In this document: positions 1 through 6,965 of the stretch, one piece after another
Layout: every line of letters starts with the position of its first letter
Numbering within the stretch: the stretch's first letter is position 1
Assembly: GCA_013329355.1 (NCBI GenBank)
Contig: DUKK01000080.1
Location: 1 to 21,077 of the forward strand
Length of the DNA: 21,077 nt
Direction: 5' to 3'
Source: Candidatus Poseidoniaceae archaeon
Lineage (GTDB): Archaea > Thermoplasmatota > Poseidoniia > Poseidoniales > Poseidoniaceae
Notes under the pieces: generated by a model
Databases searched by the model: none
What the model saw: only the letters and a program-made list of their open reading frames with translations
Told to the model about the DNA's origin: nothing
Program-made: the position numbers and the translations under genes

Positions 1-337
1 GATAATCGACTAAGTCACCGCTATGACAATTAAGTTGGTCGTTGAGGTTTACCGATTTTTGCCCGTTATCCATTTCCACAACATCTTCTGCCAAAGCATC
101 CTTTCGACCTATTATTCTCAGGTCTTCTTTGAGAGCCTCTCGACAATACCTATCATCATCTAATGGGACATAGATTAACGAATAATTCTCTTCGAGGGCA
201 ACTTGGTAAGGGGCAAATTCCCCTTGCCCCCAGTGGTCTTCCCGATAATTCGTTGCGATTATTCGACCAAGTTTCCAACCTTGCTCGCCAAGATTACACA
301 TCACTAATGTACCTACTTCAAATCGAAAATTGTTCAT
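1..337 (-). CDS. Partial protein with a WG / YRE-W / APYQV / LIYVP domain (C-terminus beyond left edge)
   Basis: An open frame reads leftwards from an ATG at 335-337 through 112 codons to the window edge with no stop, so only the N-terminal part is present. The visible protein is acidic and soluble, with no signal peptide or membrane segment. It carries an ordered motif set: EVGTLVMCN near residue 7, GWKLGRI near 20, NYREDHW near 29-35, APYQVALEE near 40-48, and LIYVPLDDDRYCR near 52-64. I recall this pattern (G..V.CN.G...W..G.I....YRE..W..G..APYQV.L.....LIY.P.D.D...R) from uncharacterised domains in microalgal and oomycete proteins, often beside ankyrin repeats or MYND fingers. That link is from memory. 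A TATA-like stretch lies near 365-371 and a GGGTG sequence just before the ATG. The gene is well supported; the function is unknown. Confidence 0.75.
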   Translation of the reverse strand, partial: MNNFRFEVGTLVMCNLGEQGWKLGRIIATNYREDHWGQGEFAPYQVALEENYSLIYVPLDDDRYCREALKEDLRIIGRKDALAEDVVEMDNGQKSVNLNDQLNCHSGDLVDY

Positions 338-364
338 TTAGCACCCGCCTAACAGCGATTAACT

Positions 365-371
365 GTATACA
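365..371 (-). promoter_or_regulatory. Possible TATA box for the left-edge gene
   Basis: Read on the minus strand, a GTATACA stretch is centred about 30 nt upstream of the ATG at 337. The 338-441 gap holds nothing else I can support. The spacing fits an archaeal promoter with a very short leader, but the gap is AT-rich and the call is weak. Confidence 0.3.
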
Positions 372-441
372 ATGTTTGCAAAATTTTCAGATTATCAATT
401 GTTGTATCAATTAATACAAGATGGTTATTTGACTATTGGAG

Positions 442-1752
442 TCAGTCTTCGTCTTCAAAGATTACCGGGTCTCCGCTTCCGCCGGGTGCTGCAGGCCGAT
501 CGGTATCGACTTCCATGCCAGGTTCAATTACCGTTTCTTCAACATCAAGGCTTACTCGACCACCGTCCGCTAAATTAGCCATGTCGTCTAAGTCCGGCGT
601 GGAAAGTTTACGTTCAACGTTGGGTGAATTTGCGTAGGCTTCACGTTTCATTTCTCGTTCGTCATGGCCCCGCACAAGTGACAGAGAATCGGCAAATACG
701 CGACCAACAACCTCTCTAGTGCGTTCACCTCTGCGAACGGAATCTAATTCATTTGACATAGATTCTCTAATATCTTCGAGCTCTCTTAGCTCAGCCGTTC
801 TGTCCTGTAATGCAGCCTCAATATCACTCATCGTCAGAGACATTTGCTGAATTCGCTCATCCCTTTCAAACACGTCACTATGTAGGCGACGTTCTCTGCG
901 GCGTAGAGATTCATATTCTCGGTTTCTTTCTAACAACCGACGTTTGAGCTCTTCAATCTGCTCAACTAAGTAATCATGTTCTGCCGAGACCGAACGCGGT
1001 CCTTGCATAACCCTCTCTAACTGCTCTTCCAGTTCTGTAAGCCGATTATCGCGGGCGTCGAGCAGCCCACGCAGACGGTCTGCAATATCGCGTAATCTCT
1101 GGCGCTCTTCCTCGAGTGCTTTGTTTGCCGAGACCTCGACTTCATATTGCTTAGTCATGCTATCTACCTGCGACTTGAGGCTCCGAACCTCGTCTGCAGT
1201 TACTGATGTCAACCCGGCATCCGCAGCTCTTTCGAGGGCCTCAACCATTTGTGAGATTCTACCTTCCATCTCTCCAATGACGTCATCTTGTTCAGAAGTA
1301 AGAATTCTCAAAGCCTCAACATCCTCTTCCATCTTGAGTTTTTCTTCGTGCGATATGGAGGATTGTTGAGCTGCGAGATCCTGTCTGGCATCCGATAGTA
1401 ATCTTTCTAGATGAACCAGTTGGCTGTTTTTTTCCTCCAGTTCGGTTTCTAGGTCATTCATTCTGGCAACTTCGGGGGCGATCATGTCCTCTCTTTCTGC
1501 CAAATCGAGTTCTAGAACTCTTAGTCTCTGTTTTACAGATACTACCTCGTCATTGCGCTTAGCTAATTCATCCCAAGCAATCAGGACCTCCTCAACCAGT
1601 TGCTCAACGGGGTATCCCTGCAACATACCTTCCAATGCTGCCCGTTCTTCTGATGAGTTGTCACTCACCCGTTTTATCCCGCTAGGCGACGAGGAACCGA
1701 CTGTCATACGACGCCTATCGGTAATTAACCACTCTTGAACTTTCCCAATCAT
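442..1752 (-). CDS. Long coiled-coil protein with acidic C-terminal tail, adjacent to MamK-like actin
   Basis: This 436-aa protein is dominated by heptad-like, charged alpha-helical sequence from about residue 35 to 345. It is rich in Glu, Arg, Leu and Gln, with repeated LE.EL, LRRRE and RLRDI patterns. It has no signal peptide, membrane segment or recognisable enzymatic domain. Residues 1-34 are polar and probably disordered. The last ~90 residues are low-complexity and end in a strongly acidic tail (VIFEDED). The start at 1752 (MIGKVQEW) gives the longest form; a later ATG (MTVGSSS, 1707) is possible. It lies 53 bp downstream of the actin-like gene on the same strand. That gap has a T-tract and a CATAAG element, so it may be cotranscribed or have its own promoter. 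A filament-associated, tethering or SMC-like structural role is inferred from coiled-coil content and position only. I do not recognise the family. Confidence 0.85.
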   Translation of the reverse strand: MIGKVQEWLITDRRRMTVGSSSPSGIKRVSDNSSEERAALEGMLQGYPVEQLVEEVLIAWDELAKRNDEVVSVKQRLRVLELDLAEREDMIAPEVARMNDLETELEEKNSQLVHLERLLSDARQDLAAQQSSISHEEKLKMEEDVEALRILTSEQDDVIGEMEGRISQMVEALERAADAGLTSVTADEVRSLKSQVDSMTKQYEVEVSANKALEEERQRLRDIADRLRGLLDARDNRLTELEEQLERVMQGPRSVSAEHDYLVEQIEELKRRLLERNREYESLRRRERRLHSDVFERDERIQQMSLTMSDIEAALQDRTAELRELEDIRESMSNELDSVRRGERTREVVGRVFADSLSLVRGHDEREMKREAYANSPNVERKLSTPDLDDMANLADGGRVSLDVEETVIEPGMEVDTDRPAAPGGSGDPVIFEDED

Positions 1753-1805
1753 TTAGGGTCCATTAGGCCGTATTGTCGACCTTATGTCAAAAACCGTCAA
1801 GTGAC

Positions 1806-2810
1806 TTAATTGATTGATGTATACATGTCATCGGGCATCTCTCCCGCCAATTTCAGTGCGCCGTTTGCGACGCTATTAATTGCGTCTTCGACACACCAAA
1901 CGTTGACATCGCCGATATCTGCGATCTCTTCGGCCATTCTTGCTGCGATACCATCGATTAATGACCCTCCTCCTGAGAGTATTATGTTGTTTCTCAGCAC
2001 CGGCTGGTATTCAGGATCGGCAGTCGCAACAATTTTCTTGATTGCGTTACTAATTAGCGGGACTATGGTTTCACATGCTTCAACAATTAGGTCGCCAATA
2101 TCAACAACTTGCTTTTTCCCCTCGACCGATAACTCTACCATTACTTCTTTGACGTCTTTGCCGACATAAGAGGAAGCCTCTTTCCAGCGGCGTACCATGT
2201 CTTTTGTTACTTGTGCGCCGGTGTATTTTTTCTCGACCAACTCCATCAGTGCTAGGTCCAACCAGTCACCAGCCTCTTGGATAGTAATTTGGTCTTCGTC
2301 TGAGGGGAACGTTCCGTGGATACGGGCTATGTCGGTTGTTCCAGCGCCTATGTCAACCACAATTGAACCAGCGATTTCTTCGATTCCATAAGCTGTAGCG
2401 AATGGCTCTGTAACAACCATAATCGCATTTACTTGACCTCTAAGGGTTGCGACTAGGTTTGACTTATCGGTGAACGACACGTGGCTTGGAGAGCAAATGA
2501 CCCCAAACACCTCATCATATTCCTCTGGGTCAACTGTCTCCAACAGATGTGATACAAAGGCTTTGGCCGCAGCAAGATTTGCTTCATCATCTTGAGCAAC
2601 ACCGGCAGCCATTGGGCGATACAGGTTGCAGGCAAGCTTGTTCTTCAAGGCATCATTGCCAAATAGCACATCACGGCCGAGAAAGTTTCTCGCTACAGGG
2701 TCTTTCGGTCTTCCTACAATAGTCTCGATTGTGTGGCTTGCACCAGCACTTGATGAGATAGTAGATTGGTATGTTCCTAGGTCAATTCCAACATAAAGGC
2801 GGTCACTCAT
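1806..2810 (-). CDS. Actin-like ATPase, MamK/MreB class
   Basis: This is a 334-aa member of the actin/Hsp70/MreB superfamily, which polymerises with ATP into cytoplasmic filaments. Numbered from the chosen start, it shows phosphate-1 loop GIDLGTYQST at 8-17, TEPFATAYG at about 134-142, phosphate-2 loop VDIGAGTTDIAR at 152-163, and adenosine motif ILSGGGSLIDG at about 277-287. No signal peptide or membrane segment is seen. From memory its closest match is bacterial magnetosome filament protein MamK rather than MreB or Ta0583. Shared details include VGRPKD after strand 2, an EDQ.T stretch after phosphate-2, PEYQ before the adenosine motif, and D.NV.CV near the C-terminus. The frame opens upstream to an ATG at 2870 overlapping the protease gene by 11 bp. 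I chose 2810 because homologues begin right before GIDLGT and a GGTG sequence precedes it. Superfamily certain; MamK affinity probable. Confidence 0.9.
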   Translation of the reverse strand: MSDRLYVGIDLGTYQSTISSSAGASHTIETIVGRPKDPVARNFLGRDVLFGNDALKNKLACNLYRPMAAGVAQDDEANLAAAKAFVSHLLETVDPEEYDEVFGVICSPSHVSFTDKSNLVATLRGQVNAIMVVTEPFATAYGIEEIAGSIVVDIGAGTTDIARIHGTFPSDEDQITIQEAGDWLDLALMELVEKKYTGAQVTKDMVRRWKEASSYVGKDVKEVMVELSVEGKKQVVDIGDLIVEACETIVPLISNAIKKIVATADPEYQPVLRNNIILSGGGSLIDGIAARMAEEIADIGDVNVWCVEDAINSVANGALKLAGEMPDDMYTSIN

Positions 2811-2859
2811 TTTATTCACCATCCCCTTGGGGATATCTGACCCAAAACGACATTGAACT

Positions 2860-5800
2860 TCAAGGTTCACCTTCCGGAGATTCAGCCACCAGTTCGCCTA
2901 AATTATGGCAATTATCTCGCAGTCCTTCGGTTTCAACTGATTTAAAGGGCTCACCGGCAGAAAACCTACCATTATCAACAGAAGATTGATTTTCTTTCAT
3001 CACCAACCAGATACGTTGTAACATTATTGCTACTGCAAATATTGTTAGTAACCCCCAACCGAGTGCTCTGGTTGCACTGGATGCTCCGGCGTCAGAGTCT
3101 AAACGATTTGTCGCGGGTTCATGCGAAATTTCTGCGGTAAAGTATGTCTCTGAGTCTAGGTATACAAGGTCATTATTTGCTTCTGGCGAGGCATTGAGGC
3201 TCTGCGCAAAATACTGCACGTGTAGAGCGTAACCTACGATATCAAAAATTGGTAAATCTTCGGGAATATTCCAAGTGCAATAGTGGGTGTTATTATCCGT
3301 CCTAACCTCATGTGCTGTGCACGTTAATATTGGGAAAAATGAGTAATTTCCGGTTTGATTTAGCATTATTCGTGCACCGGTAAGATAAGGGTCAAAATCA
3401 TCATCTTTGATCTCCCATCTAACGCGAATGAATTCTGACCAAACATCGCTATCCAAACCCTCTAGACTTATCTCGTCAATGCTAATTTTCGAATCTACCG
3501 GTCGACAACCGTGTTCATCAACGGGATAACTGTTATCGAGAATCTCAGTTATACAAACGTCAACATCGTCACCTATACCGTCGCCGTCGCTATCATCAAT
3601 ACAACCGTCCAAATTGTTATCAAAGCCGCTAGCGTTAATACCCGGGCACAGGTCGAACTCGTCCGCTATACCATCACTATCAACATCATCAGGACACCCA
3701 TCATCATCGCCATCATAAGGTTGTGAATTTTGGTTCGGGCATAAATCTACGGCGTTTGGCAGGCCATCGCCGTCAGAGTCTTCCCAGTTGGTTGAATCAC
3801 GTATCACTCCCTTTGCCGCTAAAGCAAAACCCACCCGATCCCCGTCTACTCCGACAGTTCCATGGCTATTTCCGGGGGCGACGTAATTTGCAGTGATATC
3901 GATGTCTAACCAGTCGACATTGCCCAACTCAGTAATCGGAATTTTTACTCCTAGACTTGTTTCATTTGATTGATTTATTGTTAAATCAGTGAAATTTTCA
4001 GCGGGGAAAATACTCGAATAGCCAGAGTGGTTGTATACTTCTCCGACAGCAAAATTCCCATTCGATAGCCTGACCGTCAGCTCAAGACTATCGACCAAAA
4101 AAGGTTCAGGTTTTGCCGGAAACGACATCACCACCTCAAAATCTTCTTGTTGGTTAGGCACTAACCGCTTTGTCCAGGTATCACCGGTCTGCAAGAATGG
4201 GCCGACAGCCCCAGCACCATTCCACGGGTTTTCAACAAGCTCGCCTAGCCCCCCAATTGCTAACCGTTCAGTTAACCACTCATCGATATCGAATGATGAG
4301 CGGTAACTATCATGAATCCAGACATTAGGCGTCACAGGTATCGAATTATTTTCACCTAGTGCAGCTAGTCTATCGAAGTCAATTAATTCTGCAAGAGACA
4401 ATACGCCCCATCCTGACTGGTTATTTCTCGCATGAGGTTCTCCATCACTCATCAAATCCTGAGTCGCTATAGCCAATACAGACCGGAGCAACGGCCCAGA
4501 GGGGGTAAAACCTTCGCCTAATTCAACGGATTTGTTTGTCACATTCGACCAAGTTGGGACAAGATCAGATAGGTTGACAGAATTAACATCCTCATTAGCT
4601 CCCAAAATCCAACCCTGCTGTATCATTTGTTGGATAATTCCGGTAAATGATGCAGCCAATGGTGTTGCCATACTTGTGCCACTTGAAACCCTCATAGCAT
4701 TATTCATCGAATTAGCAAATCCGTCTGCCTTCGCAGAATTTATTGATACTCCTGGTGCCACTGCAAAAATACCGTATGTTCCCTGCTCGGTTGGACCAAC
4801 AGAGGATGACGACCATAATTCAGGATGAACCCCCTTATTTGTTGCCCCGATGGCAACAACATTTCTACCGTTAGCCGGCTCTAGTAACTGTCCGCCAGTG
4901 TTACCCGGCGCAATAAAAGATAACGACCATGGAACTTCTATGGCCCATAAGTCAAAATCAGCCGTCCTATCAGTATATGCTGTGGTATCATCGCCCCACG
5001 AATTGGAATGAATAATCCCACCATTGATTGCGTTTTCCAATAATAGTTCTGTAACATTATCAGGAGGCACCCATCCATCCTCTGAAACAATGTCTTGGAA
5101 AACCAGCTTAGCCTTGTATGCCATAGTCGATGCATTTCGAGGTTGCTCGCCATTCAACAAACTATACACATCATGGCAAACTAGCGATCCGGCGACGTGG
5201 GTTCCGTGTCGGTAATCAGACTCACCAGGGTCATCGCCGCCGTCGATACTATTATTCAACACGATAATTTTGCGATGTTCGGCACCGAAATTACCAACAG
5301 TGTCTGCGGTTTCCCTGAAGCAGGAATGGTCTGCATCGATACCGCTGTCTGCAACACCCAAGACGATTCCCTCGCCGTTGAGACCGTAATCCCAATGCGG
5401 TTGAGTGTTAGCATATCCGTCTCCCATATATGCCGAAGCAACCAAGTTGCGGCTTTCAGTCGGCAAAACTGGCTCAACCCATAATACACCAGGGACGGCG
5501 ATAATCGCTGCAATATCGGATTTAGATGTGACTGGTATGGTAATTTTATGCGGCATTACAGAATAATCTACACCTATCAAATCGTCCGCAAACGTACCAA
5601 TGAGCGCCATATCACGATATATCTGTTCGAAAGCGAAACCTGGTAGACGGGGTTCGAAAAGGATCTTGATCGCCTTCGGTTCATAATCAATTAAATCGAG
5701 AGTATATCGCCAATCTCCTTCACCAGCTACGCTGATTGTGAGATTATCATCAAGTTCTAAATCGGAATTCCACCAAGCTAGCAGTTCTGTTTCGCTTAGT

Positions 5801-5991
5801 AGTCTGAGTGGGAACCCCCCAGAATCAACAATGTTATCCCACAATGATGGATTCCACTGGCCTGAGCCCGAGGTTATCACCGCTTCAAACCACTGACTAT
5901 CGTGCGCGTTGTCAATGTCAGAAGGCGGTATTTGCGTTGCGTTACTGATGGGCATCAGTAATAGTAAAACCACTAGAAACATGCCCCGCAT
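2860..5991 (-). CDS. Secreted, membrane-anchored subtilisin-like serine protease with thrombospondin type 3 repeats
   Basis: The product is an extracellular S8-family endopeptidase of about 1043 aa. The N-terminus (MRGMFLVVLLLLMPISNA) is a signal peptide, followed by a probable inhibitory propeptide to about residue 180. The catalytic triad is complete (numbers from this start): Asp215 in VADSGID, His262 in YRHGTHVAG, Ser440 in SSGTSMATP. The oxyanion Asn364 lies in APGNTGG. A beta-rich region follows. Residues ~737-830 hold Asp/Asn/Cys-rich calcium-binding thrombospondin type 3 repeats (DSDGDGLPNAVDLCP and similar). A C-terminal helix near 988-1005 anchors it, leaving a ~45-residue cytoplasmic tail. 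An upstream GTG at 6027 keeps the frame open. I prefer the ATG at 5991 because it begins the signal peptide directly and a TAATATT element lies about 22 nt upstream. It fits a protein-degrading marine lifestyle. Confidence 0.95.
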   Translation of the reverse strand: MRGMFLVVLLLLMPISNATQIPPSDIDNAHDSQWFEAVITSGSGQWNPSLWDNIVDSGGFPLRLLSETELLAWWNSDLELDDNLTISVAGEGDWRYTLDLIDYEPKAIKILFEPRLPGFAFEQIYRDMALIGTFADDLIGVDYSVMPHKITIPVTSKSDIAAIIAVPGVLWVEPVLPTESRNLVASAYMGDGYANTQPHWDYGLNGEGIVLGVADSGIDADHSCFRETADTVGNFGAEHRKIIVLNNSIDGGDDPGESDYRHGTHVAGSLVCHDVYSLLNGEQPRNASTMAYKAKLVFQDIVSEDGWVPPDNVTELLLENAINGGIIHSNSWGDDTTAYTDRTADFDLWAIEVPWSLSFIAPGNTGGQLLEPANGRNVVAIGATNKGVHPELWSSSSVGPTEQGTYGIFAVAPGVSINSAKADGFANSMNNAMRVSSGTSMATPLAASFTGIIQQMIQQGWILGANEDVNSVNLSDLVPTWSNVTNKSVELGEGFTPSGPLLRSVLAIATQDLMSDGEPHARNNQSGWGVLSLAELIDFDRLAALGENNSIPVTPNVWIHDSYRSSFDIDEWLTERLAIGGLGELVENPWNGAGAVGPFLQTGDTWTKRLVPNQQEDFEVVMSFPAKPEPFLVDSLELTVRLSNGNFAVGEVYNHSGYSSIFPAENFTDLTINQSNETSLGVKIPITELGNVDWLDIDITANYVAPGNSHGTVGVDGDRVGFALAAKGVIRDSTNWEDSDGDGLPNAVDLCPNQNSQPYDGDDDGCPDDVDSDGIADEFDLCPGINASGFDNNLDGCIDDSDGDGIGDDVDVCITEILDNSYPVDEHGCRPVDSKISIDEISLEGLDSDVWSEFIRVRWEIKDDDFDPYLTGARIMLNQTGNYSFFPILTCTAHEVRTDNNTHYCTWNIPEDLPIFDIVGYALHVQYFAQSLNASPEANNDLVYLDSETYFTAEISHEPATNRLDSDAGASSATRALGWGLLTIFAVAIMLQRIWLVMKENQSSVDNGRFSAGEPFKSVETEGLRDNCHNLGELVAESPEGEP

Positions 5992-6009
5992 GAACACGCT
6001 CAAGTGCTC

Positions 6010-6016
6010 AATATTA
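6010..6016 (-). promoter_or_regulatory. Possible TATA box for the subtilase gene
   Basis: TAATATT on the minus strand is centred about 22 nt upstream of the ATG at 5991, consistent with a leaderless transcript. It supports the shorter start over the GTG at 6027. Confidence 0.35.
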
Positions 6017-6060
6017 GTCAATCTCACGCAAGATTAGGTGGATTATTACGCGACGGGAAG

Positions 6061-6066
6061 TTTAAA
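6061..6066 (+). promoter_or_regulatory. TATA-like box for the LX-pfdA-ftsY cluster
   Basis: TTTAAA is centred about 28 nt before the ATG at 6091, the spacing expected for an archaeal leaderless message. The same TTTAAA element occurs at a similar distance before the nei gene. Confidence 0.4.
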
Positions 6067-6090
6067 CCAGCCATGCAAGTCGCCGACTCG

Positions 6091-6363
6091 ATGAAGGCAT
6101 ATCGAGTATCCGGAATAGCACCATTCGGTAGTGTGAGAAACAAGTTCAGCCTTGACCTACCAGCTGAATCAAAAGATGCAGCCGAGCATATGGCGTATTC
6201 TATTTTGGGTTCAAGGCACAAGGCGAAACGCCGAGCCATTAGCATTGATTCAATAACCGAGATAGATCCAAGGACCTCAACCGAGCCAAGAATCCTCCAT
6301 ACCTTTAGAGAACAAATAGAGTTGGCGGGAGGACCTATTATGCCAACCAGCGAAGAAGAATAA
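6091..6363 (+). CDS. rpl18a: 50S ribosomal protein LX (eL20/L18Ae)
   Basis: This is a small archaeal/eukaryotic-type large-subunit ribosomal protein. The 90-aa product begins MKAYRVSGIAP and contains the family's diagnostic stretch ILGSRHKAKRRAISIDSITEI near residues 44-64. The archaeal consensus there is LGS+H+.KR..I.I..I.EI. The frame extends upstream to 6004, but that part would overlap the subtilase 5' region. Archaeal LX proteins start at the MK.YRV motif, and a TATA-like box is correctly placed for 6091. It has a ~25-residue C-terminal extension beyond the short (~58-80 aa) archaeal forms. LX, prefoldin alpha and ftsY in this order is a conserved archaeal cluster, which strengthens all three calls. 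Confidence 0.9.
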   Translation: MKAYRVSGIAPFGSVRNKFSLDLPAESKDAAEHMAYSILGSRHKAKRRAISIDSITEIDPRTSTEPRILHTFREQIELAGGPIMPTSEEE

Positions 6364-6398
6364 CCGATGACTTTTTCATATCCTCCTTCGAAAAGGAA

Positions 6399-6956
6399 TT
6401 GAATGATATGGTCGACCGTAGCGAACTCCAAAACAAGGCCAGAATGGTGGAAAGCCATCGCCAACATTTGGAAGAATTACAGCGCCGAATGGAACAGATA
6501 ACTAATGTCATAAACGAACATCAGGTAACCGAAGAAATACTGGCGAGATTAATCGGCATGTCACAGTCAAACAATGCTAAAGCGCATGTTTCTATTGGGG
6601 CCGGCGTCACACTCAATTACCAGCATTCTAAATCTGAAGAAGGGACCGCGATAATCGATTTAGGTGCGGGAATCTTTGGTGAAAGAAACTGGTCGGAAGT
6701 TATCAAAATCCTAGCTACTAGACGAAATGAATTCAATGAGTTACATGAAACCTTACTAAAACAAGCAGGGGCTATTGAGGAAAAACTCGGGATTCTCGCT
6801 CAAGAGTTTAATGAAGCCGCCGAAAAGTTACAAACCAGTGCACCTGCTACAGACGAGTCTACAACTGAAAATGTAGTGGACAACAATGAAACTGCGAAAC
6901 CTAAACCACGCAGGAGAGGCGGTATGTTCGGAAATGAACTTACTTTAGATGATTGA
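6399..6956 (+). CDS. pfdA: Prefoldin alpha subunit
   Basis: This is a subunit of the hexameric prefoldin (GimC) chaperone, which captures unfolded proteins and passes them to the thermosome. The sequence shows the family layout. An N-terminal coiled-coil helix (about residues 5-50, QHLEELQRRMEQITNVI) is followed by a beta-hairpin region (about 60-100) with the typical IGAGVTLNY and IDLGAGIFGERN segments. A second coiled-coil helix follows (about 100-145, LLKQAGAIEEKLGIL). At 185 aa it is longer than usual (~140 aa) because of a polar C-terminal tail ending in basic PKPRRRGG and FGNELTLDD. It starts 35 nt after the LX stop, with a weak AAGGA before the ATG, and ends 9 nt before ftsY, consistent with cotranslation of the cluster. 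Confidence 0.9.
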   Translation: MNDMVDRSELQNKARMVESHRQHLEELQRRMEQITNVINEHQVTEEILARLIGMSQSNNAKAHVSIGAGVTLNYQHSKSEEGTAIIDLGAGIFGERNWSEVIKILATRRNEFNELHETLLKQAGAIEEKLGILAQEFNEAAEKLQTSAPATDESTTENVVDNNETAKPKPRRRGGMFGNELTLDD

Positions 6957-6965
6957 GGGCAAGAC

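Noticed and set aside
163..414. Plus-strand ORF at the left end
   Set aside because: It lies opposite the left-edge minus-strand gene, which has a convincing motif-rich translation.
442..2810. Magnetosome gene cluster
   Set aside because: Apart from the MamK-like actin, no protein resembles other magnetosome factors such as MamA, MamB, MamE or MamQ. Only the single-family resemblance is claimed.
3511..3726. Plus-strand ORF rich in Ile and Thr
   Set aside because: It is the antisense of the Asp-rich thrombospondin type 3 repeats of the subtilase, so its composition is an artefact.
6004..6090. Longer start for the LX protein
   Set aside because: The extra 29 residues overlap the subtilase 5' region and do not belong to the LX family, which starts at MKAYRV. 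The TATA-like box also fits 6091.
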